This document shows, piece by piece, positions 35,532-43,992 of a stretch of 51,032 nucleotides of DNA. Both the position numbers and the translations under genes were made by a program. The number at the start of each line of letters is the position of its first letter. The first letter of the stretch is position 1. The notes under the pieces are model-generated. The model was not told the DNA's origin and searched no databases. It worked only from the letters and a program-made list of their open reading frames with translations. Source of the DNA: Chthonomonas calidirosea (GTDB lineage Bacteria; Armatimonadota; Chthonomonadetes; Chthonomonadales; Chthonomonadaceae). The DNA is taken from positions 1 to 51,032 of the forward strand of contig CAMCUQ010000003.1 in the NCBI GenBank assembly GCA_945878775.1, read 5' to 3'.

Positions 35532-36083
35532 ATGAGTAGAAGAGAAAAGCACAAAGAGGATGAGATAGACGAGACCGAAAAGAATGAAGACACAGAAAGT
35601 GCCTCGGATGGCTCGCAACCAAATCTTTTAATGGAACTGGCTAGTGCACAAGACAAGATCGCTGAGTTGGAAAAGACGCGCCTATATATTCAAGCTGAAT
35701 TTCAAAACTACCGACGGCGGCGAGATGACGAGTTTGTGGCACAACAAAAGTATATTGCAGGCACTCTGTTTAAAGACCTGCTTCCCGTATTGGACAACTT
35801 TGATCGCGCTTTGCAAGCTGCCGAGTTGAGCCAAAACTTCGAGAAACTGATCGCGGGAGTGCAAGGAACCTTGAAGCAGATGCAGGTGTTCTTAGAGAAG
35901 TCGGGTATCGCACCGATAGAAGTACTAGGCAAAGAGTTTGACCCCGAATTCCATGAAGCCATAGGCTACATGGAGGAGAGTGATCTTCCTCCCAACACCG
36001 TAGCGGTAGAGATTCAGCGTGGGTATATGATCCATGAGCGCGTCCTCCGCCCCGCGCTGGTTAAGGTGTCTGGTTCACCGTAA
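35532..36083 (+). CDS. grpE: Nucleotide exchange factor GrpE
   Basis: 183 residues: an acidic, disordered N-terminus and a long coiled coil (ELEKTRLYIQAEFQNYRRRRDDE). The beta-domain has the GrpE signature FDPEFHEAIGYMEESDLPPNTVAVEIQRGYMIHERVLRPALVKVS. It releases ADP from DnaK. It lies 142 bases after hrcA and ends in an intrinsic terminator. Confidence 0.95.
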   Translation: MSRREKHKEDEIDETEKNEDTESASDGSQPNLLMELASAQDKIAELEKTRLYIQAEFQNYRRRRDDEFVAQQKYIAGTLFKDLLPVLDNFDRALQAAELSQNFEKLIAGVQGTLKQMQVFLEKSGIAPIEVLGKEFDPEFHEAIGYMEESDLPPNTVAVEIQRGYMIHERVLRPALVKVSGSP

Positions 36084-36097
36084 TGCCGCAATGGTTT

Positions 36098-36137
36098 AGC
36101 CCTCCTTCCTATTCGGAAGGGGGGCTTTTTATTTTTT
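36098..36137 (+). terminator. Intrinsic terminator after grpE
   Basis: AGCCCTCCTTCC (36098-36109) pairs with GGAAGGGGGGCT (36115-36126), 12 bp with one weak pair and a 5-base loop, followed by a T-rich tail. It overlaps the last codons of the convergent transferase-like gene. Confidence 0.88.
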
Positions 36138-36927
36138 GTGGCTCCCACAATCCCGTAAATTTGGCTTGCAGGGCGTGATCTTTCTGCTTAAAGAGGTCGG
36201 CGTTTTCTTGCGGCTCCAAATCGTTGGCGCAGAGCGACTTGAGAATGCTAATATCGTTGTTCCAACCCACACCATCAAAGAACTCACACCCTTTATGATC
36301 ACGCACTTTGTAGAGCGCTTTAGGAGTGTAACAGGTTCCCAAATAGAGATACTGCAAGCCAAACTCTTTTGCCCAGAGCAATGTGTGTAACATGATTGCC
36401 TTACCCAGAGCGTGGGATTGCAAAAGTGCGGTATCGAAGAAGGCATACCAGTAGTGGAACATCTCACCCACCTGCACACCGAACACGTAGCCCAAAACTC
36501 TGTCGGTACTTCGGAAGGTGAGTATGTGCGTCAGCAACTCTCTCTCAAGGACATATGCAAGGCGTTCTGTAGCCATGCTACCTCCCGAAAACCGCTCCTC
36601 GGCATAGTGGGCACAGTAGTCGAGAAAGGCAGAGTTTGTTATGTCAAAATCCTCTTTGCGTCTTACCTCGATCTGAATGTTTAACTCAGCACTGAGCCGT
36701 AGCACACGCCGGTTTTCGGAGGTGAGCGAGAACTCTGCGAGGTTCACGCGAAGGCTACGGGCAAGATAAAAGAGGTCGGCAGGAATGTCCAAGCGTCCTG
36801 TATAGGGCAAGAACCCTTGTGCGTAGATGCTAGGAGCCTCCTCCTGTTGTTCCTTCAAGGCATATACTGCGTAGGAGAATGTGTAGGTTGTGTAGTCGTT
36901 GCGGTATTCTGAGTAGAAGAGCTTCAC
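36109..36927 (-). CDS. Arginyl/leucyl-tRNA-protein transferase-like protein (ATE1/Bpt-type GNAT fold)
   Basis: 272 residues. The C-terminal half matches the ATE1/Bpt layout: a beta segment (VLGYVFGVQVGEMFHYWYAFFD), then SHALGKAIMLHTLLWAKEFGLQYLYLGTCY and YKVRDHKGCEFFDGVGW, compare the family pattern LG...YxYLG...YK...P-E. The N-terminal cysteine cluster of canonical ATE1 is missing. The family moves an amino acid from aminoacyl-tRNA to a protein N-terminus. Here the start overlaps the Mur-ligase-like stop (ATGA), so it may instead act on a cell-wall or peptide substrate. Function is therefore open. Confidence 0.6.
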   Translation of the reverse strand: MKLFYSEYRNDYTTYTFSYAVYALKEQQEEAPSIYAQGFLPYTGRLDIPADLFYLARSLRVNLAEFSLTSENRRVLRLSAELNIQIEVRRKEDFDITNSAFLDYCAHYAEERFSGGSMATERLAYVLERELLTHILTFRSTDRVLGYVFGVQVGEMFHYWYAFFDTALLQSHALGKAIMLHTLLWAKEFGLQYLYLGTCYTPKALYKVRDHKGCEFFDGVGWNNDISILKSLCANDLEPQENADLFKQKDHALQAKFTGLWEPQKIKSPPSE

Positions 36928-38396
36928 GCGCTTGGATACTCCTTCTCAAACCACTCTATCACGGGCTGAATACTGCCCTCCATACCGCCGGAGGTCATGA
37001 AGATCACCACATCACCACGAGAGAGACTCGCATGATTGAGATTCTGGATAATCTCTTCCGCATTCGCGACAGGAATAACAGGACAGGTATTGCCGTGGTT
37101 GATTGCGTCCCAAATCTCCTCATGGCTGAGTTGTTCGGCGCCACTTAGCCCCCGCAGGTTTGGTGGGCTGAAGACCAGTACACTATGAACACCTTTGAAC
37201 ATGAGCGGATACCAGTCCAACGCTTGGCGCGAACGAAAACTAAAGGTGTGGGGTTGAAAGATCGCGTAGATATGGGACTGTGGGTGTCGCTCTTGGAGGG
37301 CTTGGAGTGCCGCAACCGCTTTGGGGCGGGAGCTGGACAGGTCTTCATAAAGGAAAACGCTACTTGTATTGGACTTGATTTCGAGCCGACGCCGTATACC
37401 CCGAAAGGCGGCAATCGCATCTTGGATGGCTCTTGCCTCCAACGCGTTCTGCTCTACAAGGGTTGCCACGCAGCCGACAATGTTTTGGACGTTATGCTCC
37501 CCTAGCAGTTGTGTCGTAATTTCGATTTCTTGGACAATCTCGCGCGTCTGTTGGTTTCGCTTGCAGACGGTGAAGCGTGTGTGAGCCTCGTTTAGTGCTA
37601 TGGCGCTGACAAACCAGTCGGCATTGGGGTTATTCTGACCAGAGTAGGTTACGACTCTGGCTTTGGTGTCACGAATAACATTTTGCACCTCCTTGCCATC
37701 CAGACATGCGATGAGAAGATTATCAGCAGTGAGAGTCGAAAGGAGTTTGCGGTAAGGGGTAAGATAGGAAGCCAGGGTAGGGAACTCGTTGAAATGATCG
37801 TGTTCGCAGGAAGTGAGCAGAACGGTGCCTGCATTGTAGTGGAGAAATTTCGGAGAAGAATCCCAGTTTGCGGAAGGGTATTCGTCACCTTCAAGAACAA
37901 AGAACTTCCCCGTACCACGGCTCGCATTTGCCGTAAAATCGAGGGGAATCGCTCCAATGAAATAGCTTGGATCGACTCCTGCATGGGCAAGGCTCCACGC
38001 CAGTAGGGTTGTCGTCGTTGACTTTCCGTAGCTCCCCACTACGACAATGTTGTGCGTGCTCTGCGTGAGCAAATTTAGTACTTGAGGATAGGAGACGATT
38101 GCAACCTCACCTTTTGCCTGACGCTCAAACGCAGATTTGACCTCCGCATTCTGCTCCGGTGTGAGTTTGGCGTGCTTGCCAATGACCACAAGCGCACACT
38201 CTGGAGGGATGTTTTCGGGTGCGTAGGGTGTTTTACATGATAAGCCCTCCTGCTCCAGAAACGTGCTGACCGGGGGGTAGAACCCATTGTCTGAGCCAGA
38301 GACATTCCAACCGTCATCTTGCATGAGTTTTGCGACGGCACTCATTCCTGCACCACAGATACCGATAAAGTGAACTGTTTTCGCCCGTTCTGTCAT
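36924..38396 (-). CDS. Mur-ligase-family protein resembling Mpl
   Basis: 490 residues. The N-terminal Rossmann domain (VHFIGICGAGMSAVAKLMQDDG, GSDNGFYPPVSTFLE) and the middle ATPase domain (P-loop VGSYGKSTTTTLLAW, FFVLEGDEYPSANWD, SCEHDHFNEFPT, LLGEHNVQNIVG) follow Mpl, the ligase that recycles murein tripeptide onto UDP-MurNAc. Two places differ. The P-loop is GSYGKS where Mpl has GTHGKT, and the usual DDFAHHPTA motif of the C-terminal domain reads EDLSSSRPKA. Either it is a divergent Mpl or it joins other substrates. ATG 38396 overlaps the MFS stop by 4 bases. Confidence 0.8.
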   Translation of the reverse strand: MTERAKTVHFIGICGAGMSAVAKLMQDDGWNVSGSDNGFYPPVSTFLEQEGLSCKTPYAPENIPPECALVVIGKHAKLTPEQNAEVKSAFERQAKGEVAIVSYPQVLNLLTQSTHNIVVVGSYGKSTTTTLLAWSLAHAGVDPSYFIGAIPLDFTANASRGTGKFFVLEGDEYPSANWDSSPKFLHYNAGTVLLTSCEHDHFNEFPTLASYLTPYRKLLSTLTADNLLIACLDGKEVQNVIRDTKARVVTYSGQNNPNADWFVSAIALNEAHTRFTVCKRNQQTREIVQEIEITTQLLGEHNVQNIVGCVATLVEQNALEARAIQDAIAAFRGIRRRLEIKSNTSSVFLYEDLSSSRPKAVAALQALQERHPQSHIYAIFQPHTFSFRSRQALDWYPLMFKGVHSVLVFSPPNLRGLSGAEQLSHEEIWDAINHGNTCPVIPVANAEEIIQNLNHASLSRGDVVIFMTSGGMEGSIQPVIEWFEKEYPSA

Positions 38397-40858
38397 TGTT
38401 GTAGGCACTCCCGAAGTGTGAGGATAAGGAGAAGGGTCTCTTCGGGTTCGTGCTCTTCAAAGCCGCAAAGACGTTCGAGCATCGCGTTCAGAAGCCCCTT
38501 ATCTCCGATTTGGGGTATGTGGGGAAGGATTTCCCGAACGCGTTGAATAAACGCGTCCTGCTCACCGGAGAGATAAGTTTCCATCAGCCCCTCCATGTCT
38601 GGTATCTCAGGGGTAGCTTTAGTTCGCCGTTGGATGTCTTGCAGTATTTTGGAAACCGCATCTTCTCGTGCATACGCCTCTCTGGAGAGCAGGGGATAGA
38701 GGGTCTCTTTTGCGCCGATGATACTTGCGATAGCGACCGCAACCTGCTTTCTTGCGACGGGGCTTTTCAGAAAATGGAGTTTATCGATAAGTTCCGAGAG
38801 TGCTGTTGTATCTTTCAGGCGTGCCAATGCGTCGGCTAGTGGAGGCAGGGCAACATCATCATCTCCCATCGTGGCGAGGCAATGGTGCAGTGCCGGCAAT
38901 GCTTCCAGAGCGTTTAACTCCCCAAGGGTGCGGATGATGGCGAGAGCAAGCGGGCGTGTAGGGTTCATTTCCAGCTTTGCAATCAGGGTAGGAGCAACAA
39001 AGCGTTCTCCAATCTCACCCAATGCACGAGATATTGCTTCCTGAACCTCTGCGTCGTGGGTCTCTTCGAACTCTTGGAGGAGTAGGCTCGCGGAGTCAAA
39101 ACCTCCCAAGTCTCCCAACGCCTGCACAACCGCTATCTGTTCACTGCGTCTCAGATGGCGGTCGGAATCGAGCAGCAGATTCGCTATTTCTGTGATGGCG
39201 CGTCGATCTCCAATGCGTCCTAGAGCTTTGACGACTTCACTGAGTATCTCATTGGCAGGATCGTGTAGGGCATGAAGTAGCGCTTCCACCGCCACGCTAT
39301 CGCCTATTTCGCCGAGGGCGTGTGCCGCCTCCAAACGCACGGCTGGGTTTGGATCGTGCAGAGCAAGCTCCAATTCACTGACCGCCAAACCCGCCTTCGA
39401 TTCTGCCAACGCCTCTGTTGCGCGTAACTTTCCCTCTGCGTCATCTCCTCGTTGTAGTCTACGTATGTTTTGCCATGTTCGTGGGTTTGCGCGTCGCAGT
39501 TGGTGCAGGACCTCCTTTGTGGAGGCGGCACGTCCATCTTCTACTTTGCGCAGAAAGAGGAGACCTGTCAGGCGGAGCATCGCACTAATGAAGAATACCA
39601 CATGGAAGTTGAGCCAATCTATTCCAAGAAAATGCCCCGTCCAGCCTGTTAGCCCGCTCATTATCAGACTGCCAACAAGGGGGGCTAGCCCACCTGTCAA
39701 GCCTGTAATGGCAGACATGGTTGCCACATAGATCGGAGTTTTTTGGCTAGGACTCATGGAGATGAGCAGATTGAACTGGGTGAGCGTGACGCCTGCCCAA
39801 GACAGCCCGCCCAAGAGGTTGAGAAGGGTAAGCAGTGCAAACATAAGCCCCGGCTTTGTGGGGTTGACGACCACCCAAAAGAGGGGCAACGTGAAGGTTC
39901 CGCAGACGCCTAATGCCAACAGGGGCTTGTTTCCAAAGCGATCAGAGAGATAGCCCCATAGTGGCATGGAAGTGAGGCTGGAGATACTGGTGAGCGTGGC
40001 AAAAACCTGTAGCCAAACGTTGTCAATGTTCAGGTTTTTGAGGGCATAGACGGTATAGAAATGTGCGGCAAAGTTTTGTCCCAAGCCAAACACGACATTG
40101 AAAGTCATGAGGCGAACAAAGTTTTTGTCGTTGAAAGGGGTCTTGTAGTAGGCGAGTATCCCAGCGAAGCCTTGGGGAGCATCTTCGGAGGGAGGGGGGC
40201 GGTGTAGAGGCGGCTCCGGTTGGCGCAAGAGGCAGAGAAAAGAAAGAACGCCTCCTAATAATCCCACTCCGAAAAGCACGCTAAATCCAAAGACCCCCCA
40301 ATGGTGTCGCTTAGTGGTGAAGTCGAGGAACCACGCGGCAGGTAAGCCAAGCACCATTGCCACGATCCCCGCGATCATGTTCCTGCGCCCAAAATAGCGT
40401 CCCCGATGATCCGCTGGAACGAGATCGCTCATCCAAGACATATAAGCGGGCAAGGGGATGTTGAGGGAGACATAGGAGCCTGCCAAAAGAACAAGAAACG
40501 CGCCTAGGGCAACACTACGTGGGAGCAAAAGTGGCAGAAGTAATATCGGGAGCCAGAGACCTCTGCCCAAAAGGGAGAACCATGCCGTAATCGGTTTTCT
40601 TGCGGGTAGCCTGTCTGTGAAATAGGAGGCGACTATCTGAATAAGCCCGCAGAAGGTTGGGATTGAGGTCATTATGCCAATGACGATATTGTTTGCCCCA
40701 AGCCACAGCGCAAAACCCGTCATAAAGATTCCCGTGGTGAGTGTTGCCCAAACGGTGGCAAAGCTCGCCTCCCAAGTCGCCATACGGAGTCCACGAAGCA
40801 CCTCTAGGCGATTTAACTCTTTTGGAGTCTCTGGGGTTGCTGTCTGCATGGTCTCCAT
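38393..40858 (-). CDS. MFS transporter fused to a HEAT-repeat domain
   Basis: 821 residues. Residues ~1-440 form a 12-helix major-facilitator domain, including ADHRGRYFGRRNMIAGIVAM (the intracellular motif-A-like loop) and the second-half LWGYLSDRFGNKPLLALG. After a linker (~445-475), residues ~475-780 are about nine PBS-lyase/HEAT-type repeats such as AVRLEAAHALGEIGDSVAVEALLHAL and VVKALGRIGDRRAITEIA. The helical arm would be cytoplasmic and could bind partners. Substrate unknown. The stop overlaps the Mur-ligase start (ATGA), so transporter and ligase are co-translated. Confidence 0.85.
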   Translation of the reverse strand: METMQTATPETPKELNRLEVLRGLRMATWEASFATVWATLTTGIFMTGFALWLGANNIVIGIMTSIPTFCGLIQIVASYFTDRLPARKPITAWFSLLGRGLWLPILLLPLLLPRSVALGAFLVLLAGSYVSLNIPLPAYMSWMSDLVPADHRGRYFGRRNMIAGIVAMVLGLPAAWFLDFTTKRHHWGVFGFSVLFGVGLLGGVLSFLCLLRQPEPPLHRPPPSEDAPQGFAGILAYYKTPFNDKNFVRLMTFNVVFGLGQNFAAHFYTVYALKNLNIDNVWLQVFATLTSISSLTSMPLWGYLSDRFGNKPLLALGVCGTFTLPLFWVVVNPTKPGLMFALLTLLNLLGGLSWAGVTLTQFNLLISMSPSQKTPIYVATMSAITGLTGGLAPLVGSLIMSGLTGWTGHFLGIDWLNFHVVFFISAMLRLTGLLFLRKVEDGRAASTKEVLHQLRRANPRTWQNIRRLQRGDDAEGKLRATEALAESKAGLAVSELELALHDPNPAVRLEAAHALGEIGDSVAVEALLHALHDPANEILSEVVKALGRIGDRRAITEIANLLLDSDRHLRRSEQIAVVQALGDLGGFDSASLLLQEFEETHDAEVQEAISRALGEIGERFVAPTLIAKLEMNPTRPLALAIIRTLGELNALEALPALHHCLATMGDDDVALPPLADALARLKDTTALSELIDKLHFLKSPVARKQVAVAIASIIGAKETLYPLLSREAYAREDAVSKILQDIQRRTKATPEIPDMEGLMETYLSGEQDAFIQRVREILPHIPQIGDKGLLNAMLERLCGFEEHEPEETLLLILTLRECLQQ

Positions 40859-40881
40859 ACTGTGTTCGTGCCGTGCCTCTC

Positions 40882-41685
40882 CTATTTCCAGTTCTCACAT
40901 CCCCGAAATGGCATACATTCGCCCTCCACATAGCGGGGTAGGGGGTTGTAGTCGTTGATGCCGGGGACGGCTTCTCCTCGCAAGAGGAACGCACTGGGCC
41001 ACCGCCCTTCGTTTGTGGTGAAGCCTTGCAAAAGAATCTCGGTGGTAGCAGGAATGTAGCGAATGGTGAGCCCTGCGCGACGTTTTGGCGAGAGATTGGC
41101 TTCTGAACCGTGGATGATGTTGGGATGGTGGATAGAAACACCGCCGCGCTCCAAGATACAGTCTACCGCTTTCGATTCATCGACAAACTCTGGAGGGGTC
41201 TCAGAGTTCAAGACGTTGGCAATGTCCTTACGCTCATTGAGTTCTTTGAGGTCGAGTTTGTGGGTTCCGGGAATGACGCGCATACAGCCGTTTTCCGGCG
41301 TGGATTCGTCTACTGCCAACCAGATTGTGATCACTTCCATTGGGGAGAGGGGCCAATAGCTTCCATCCTGATGCCAGAGTACGGGCTGTCCTTCAAAGGG
41401 GGGCTTGCAGATGTAGTGAGCGGCGAACAGTCCGATATTGGGACCAATAAAAGGCTCCACTATATCGAGTAGCCTATCATCCTTCACTAGGCGCACCCAA
41501 AAGGGGTCGTGTGTCATTAAGGTATGTCCGAGGAGTTCTGGGCGCAGGTCGGGGTTGCGTTTGCTGAGCCATTCGATATGATCGCTCGCCTCTTGAATAA
41601 GATCGTCATCTAAGATTTTGGGAAGGAGTACGTAGCCTTCGCGCTCATATTGTTCTCGAACAGTGTTGATTTCCATGAGAGCCAT
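40882..41685 (-). CDS. Phytanoyl-CoA dioxygenase (PhyH) family protein
   Basis: 267 residues. The 2-oxoglutarate/iron site is visible: HxD in VLWHQDGSYWPL (~118), the distal His in HHPNIIHGSEANLS (~196) and a likely 2-oxoglutarate-binding Arg in KRRAGLTIRYIP. It hydroxylates an unknown small molecule in the cytoplasm. ATG 41685 is used, with GGAGGT 10 bases upstream. It lies 23 bases before the MFS-HEAT gene and probably shares its transcript. A second PhyH gene is at 47376. Confidence 0.85.
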   Translation of the reverse strand: MALMEINTVREQYEREGYVLLPKILDDDLIQEASDHIEWLSKRNPDLRPELLGHTLMTHDPFWVRLVKDDRLLDIVEPFIGPNIGLFAAHYICKPPFEGQPVLWHQDGSYWPLSPMEVITIWLAVDESTPENGCMRVIPGTHKLDLKELNERKDIANVLNSETPPEFVDESKAVDCILERGGVSIHHPNIIHGSEANLSPKRRAGLTIRYIPATTEILLQGFTTNEGRWPSAFLLRGEAVPGINDYNPLPRYVEGECMPFRGCENWK

Positions 41686-41765
41686 TGGTAGAGAGACCTC
41701 CAGAAGAGTAATGATGTTTTCTAATTCAGTATGCCACAAGGGGCGTACTGCTCACTTATGCGTTA

Positions 41766-42569
41766 CTAGCCCATATGTCGGCGCAGGGGGTTCCGCACGA
41801 TTATTTCGAAGCCTAGTTTCTGATAAACTTGCTCCCCTTCGCCTCCACGTTCGGTAAAGAGGTAGCAGAGACAATCACCTTGAGCCAAGGAATCTCTGAC
41901 TGCTATAGCGACAAGGGCAGTTGCGACTCCCTGACGTCTGTATTCTGGGAGAGTAAAGACGCTGTCTATCCGTCCCCAATTCTCAATGGACGCGAGGCTA
42001 CAAGTCGCAATCGGAGTCTCACCGAGGGAGGCGAGATAGAGCCGTGTGAGCGGTGATTCTGCTTCAATCTGGGCAACCTGTTTCCACATCGCGTAGGTTT
42101 CTGGCTCAGATTCGGATGCAAGGAGTGCTATCCATTGTTCTTGAGACAATGACGATTTTGCGATAACCTCTATTCGCAAATCAGCAGGAACATAAATGGA
42201 TGCTTGTGCAGAGGTGACAGCCATTACCAACATTTCACCAATAAGGGGTAAGACTCCTCGTTGGCGTAGTGCAAAACCTATGCCTTGTGCTTCAGCAATG
42301 GGATCGACATCGGCAATGACGGCTCGTCCCTGGTTCCGAAAGTGTTGGATGACCTCCGTCACCACCTCTTGCACTCCACATCCGTCCTCTCTCAAGTGAA
42401 AGGCTCTATTGAGGTCGTGATACTCTGGAAGAGCCTCTTGACGCAAATAGTAGGCGTGTGGGGTCTGCTCCAACAAGCCAATGGAGCTAAAATACAAAGC
42501 TTCGCGCTTGCAGAGTTGCTCTAGGAATTCTAGTTCATTTGTATATACCGCATTGGAGTTGGCTTGCAT
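41766..42569 (-). CDS. GNAT-family N-acetyltransferase
   Basis: 267 residues. The C-terminal half is a GNAT domain: VFTLPEYRRQGVATALVAIA is motif A with the acetyl-CoA pyrophosphate loop (RRQGVA), and CYLFTERGGEGEQVYQKLGFE is motif B. The N-terminal ~120 residues are a second, degenerate GNAT-like or acceptor domain. Substrate unknown. It is followed by the PhyH gene after 80 bases on the same strand. Confidence 0.82.
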   Translation of the reverse strand: MQANSNAVYTNELEFLEQLCKREALYFSSIGLLEQTPHAYYLRQEALPEYHDLNRAFHLREDGCGVQEVVTEVIQHFRNQGRAVIADVDPIAEAQGIGFALRQRGVLPLIGEMLVMAVTSAQASIYVPADLRIEVIAKSSLSQEQWIALLASESEPETYAMWKQVAQIEAESPLTRLYLASLGETPIATCSLASIENWGRIDSVFTLPEYRRQGVATALVAIAVRDSLAQGDCLCYLFTERGGEGEQVYQKLGFEIIVRNPLRRHMG

Positions 42570-42616
42570 AGGGTATTGTTCCCCTTTTTGCCAGATATTC
42601 CCTGCCTAAAAATGAT

Positions 42617-42642
42617 AAAAGACCTGCGGAAGCAGGTCTTTT
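42617..42642 (-). terminator. Intrinsic terminator, bidirectional form
   Basis: AAAAGACCTGC and GCAGGTCTTTT form a perfect 11-bp stem with a 4-base loop, flanked by A and T on both sides so it would work on either strand. On the minus strand it ends the sigma/anti-sigma operon 62 bases after the last stop. Confidence 0.9.
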
Positions 42643-42704
42643 ATAGTTATACTCTTATCTCTACGCCACCTCGTTTTAATCGGGTACGAAAGCAGAAGAC
42701 TCTA

Positions 42705-43280
42705 CTAGGGTCCGTTTGGGTTTGGCGTTCTTGGATGCGTTCTAAGGTTATCCGTTGAAGAAAGCCGAGGAACACCCTGTATTGGTTCCGGTTCGCCATA
42801 CCGAGTATAGCTGTTCACGACAGGGGCAGCATACGAACCTCTGGGAGAGTAGAACGAGGAGTCTTGTATGGTCGTGTTTGTAGCTGAGGTCAGTTTGGGT
42901 TCGTTCACCGTACTTGTCCATCGAATCTCATTGGGGTCTTTGGAGAAGGCGATTACTCCGACAATGGCAAGACCCGCTAATGACGCCCCTAGCCAAAGGC
43001 GTCGGCGAGGCGAAAGATTTAGTTCCCATCGCGGGAGGCGGGTTGTGTTTTGTTTTGATGTTTCGTCATGTATTCGAGCCATGATCTGATTCGAAAATTC
43101 AGGGCGAGGGGCGTGCATCTGGATGTTCGAAAGTGCGTGCTTCATTTGCACAATGCCGTCATATTCATCACGGCACTCGGCGCAAAGGTTAATATGTTCT
43201 CGGACTATTTGATGGTCAGTGCTTTGAAGCTCTCCATCGATATAGGCGGATATGAGACTGCTGGTTTTTCGACAGTTCAC
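42705..43280 (-). CDS. Anti-sigma factor with zinc-binding zf-HC2 domain
   Basis: 191 residues. The N-terminal ZAS domain has H-x3-C-x2-C in REHINLCAECRDEYDG (~30), the usual zinc site. One membrane helix (RLWLGASLAGLAIVGVIAF, ~95-113) is followed by a ~75-residue extracytoplasmic Ser/Thr/Pro-rich tail. It would hold the adjacent ECF sigma factor at the membrane until an envelope signal. It starts 39 bases after the sigma gene. Confidence 0.9.
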   Translation of the reverse strand: MNCRKTSSLISAYIDGELQSTDHQIVREHINLCAECRDEYDGIVQMKHALSNIQMHAPRPEFSNQIMARIHDETSKQNTTRLPRWELNLSPRRRLWLGASLAGLAIVGVIAFSKDPNEIRWTSTVNEPKLTSATNTTIQDSSFYSPRGSYAAPVVNSYTRYGEPEPIQGVPRLSSTDNLRTHPRTPNPNGP

Positions 43281-43319
43281 CGTGATCTCCTCTTATTCGG
43301 GCGTTTTTCCCAAAAGAGT

Positions 43320-43907
43320 CTATTCAAAGAGGCGGGATTGAGAGACGCGCACTTTTTGGCGAAGCAGTTTTCTGCCTCGATGAAGCCGCGAACGTACCGT
43401 TCCCAATGAGCAGTGCATGACCTCTGCGATCTCTTCATAGGAGAGACCTTCAATATCTGCCAATACAACGGCGGTACGAAACTCTGTGGGCAAAGCGTCC
43501 AACGCCATTTGGAGTGGCTCTTCTAATGAATCTGTGAGGAGGCGAACCTCTGGGTTTGAAGCGAGATCGGGAATCTCCAAGAGAATCTCGGCATCCCCCA
43601 TGCCTCCGATGGAGAGAGGTTGGTCGAGGGACTGCGCGCGAAACTTGGGTTTTTTGCGTAGCTCATCGATGAAAACACGCGACATAATGCGGTAGAGCCA
43701 GTTCTCAAACGGCATATCGCGCTTATAACGGTCAAAAAAGCGATAGGCACGTAAGAACGACTCTTGAGTCAAATCTTCTGCATCGGCGTGGTTGCCTGTG
43801 AGCCGATAGGCGATATTATACGCCTGACGATGATACCGCTCTACAAGAGAATCGAACTCTTTGCGGTCATTCTTCACGACTCCGCTGAAAAATCGGGCAA
43901 AATCCAT
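43320..43907 (-). CDS. ECF-type RNA polymerase sigma factor
   Basis: 195 residues. Region 2 (FDSLVERYHRQAYNIAYRLTGNHADAEDLTQESFLRAYRFFDRYK, then FENWLYRIMSRVFIDELRKK) recognises the -10. Region 4 (LPTEFRTAVVLADIEGLSYEEIAEVMHCSLGTVRSRLHRGRKLLRQK) binds the -35. GGAGG is ~10 bases before the ATG. Paired with the zf-HC2 gene downstream, it forms a typical envelope-stress module of the SigE/RpoE kind. Confidence 0.95.
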   Translation of the reverse strand: MDFARFFSGVVKNDRKEFDSLVERYHRQAYNIAYRLTGNHADAEDLTQESFLRAYRFFDRYKRDMPFENWLYRIMSRVFIDELRKKPKFRAQSLDQPLSIGGMGDAEILLEIPDLASNPEVRLLTDSLEEPLQMALDALPTEFRTAVVLADIEGLSYEEIAEVMHCSLGTVRSRLHRGRKLLRQKVRVSQSRLFE

Positions 43908-43992
43908 CGAAGTTACGCCTCCTCCATTTTGTGGTTACGGGCAAATGGTCAAGAATAGTTCCCATTTCGAAAGGGCATTTGTGTGCCGTTAA

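Noticed and set aside
36109-36927. Calling the gene a true arginyltransferase (ate1)
   Set aside because: The N-terminal cysteine cluster is missing and the neighbour is a Mur-type ligase, so only family-level naming is justified.
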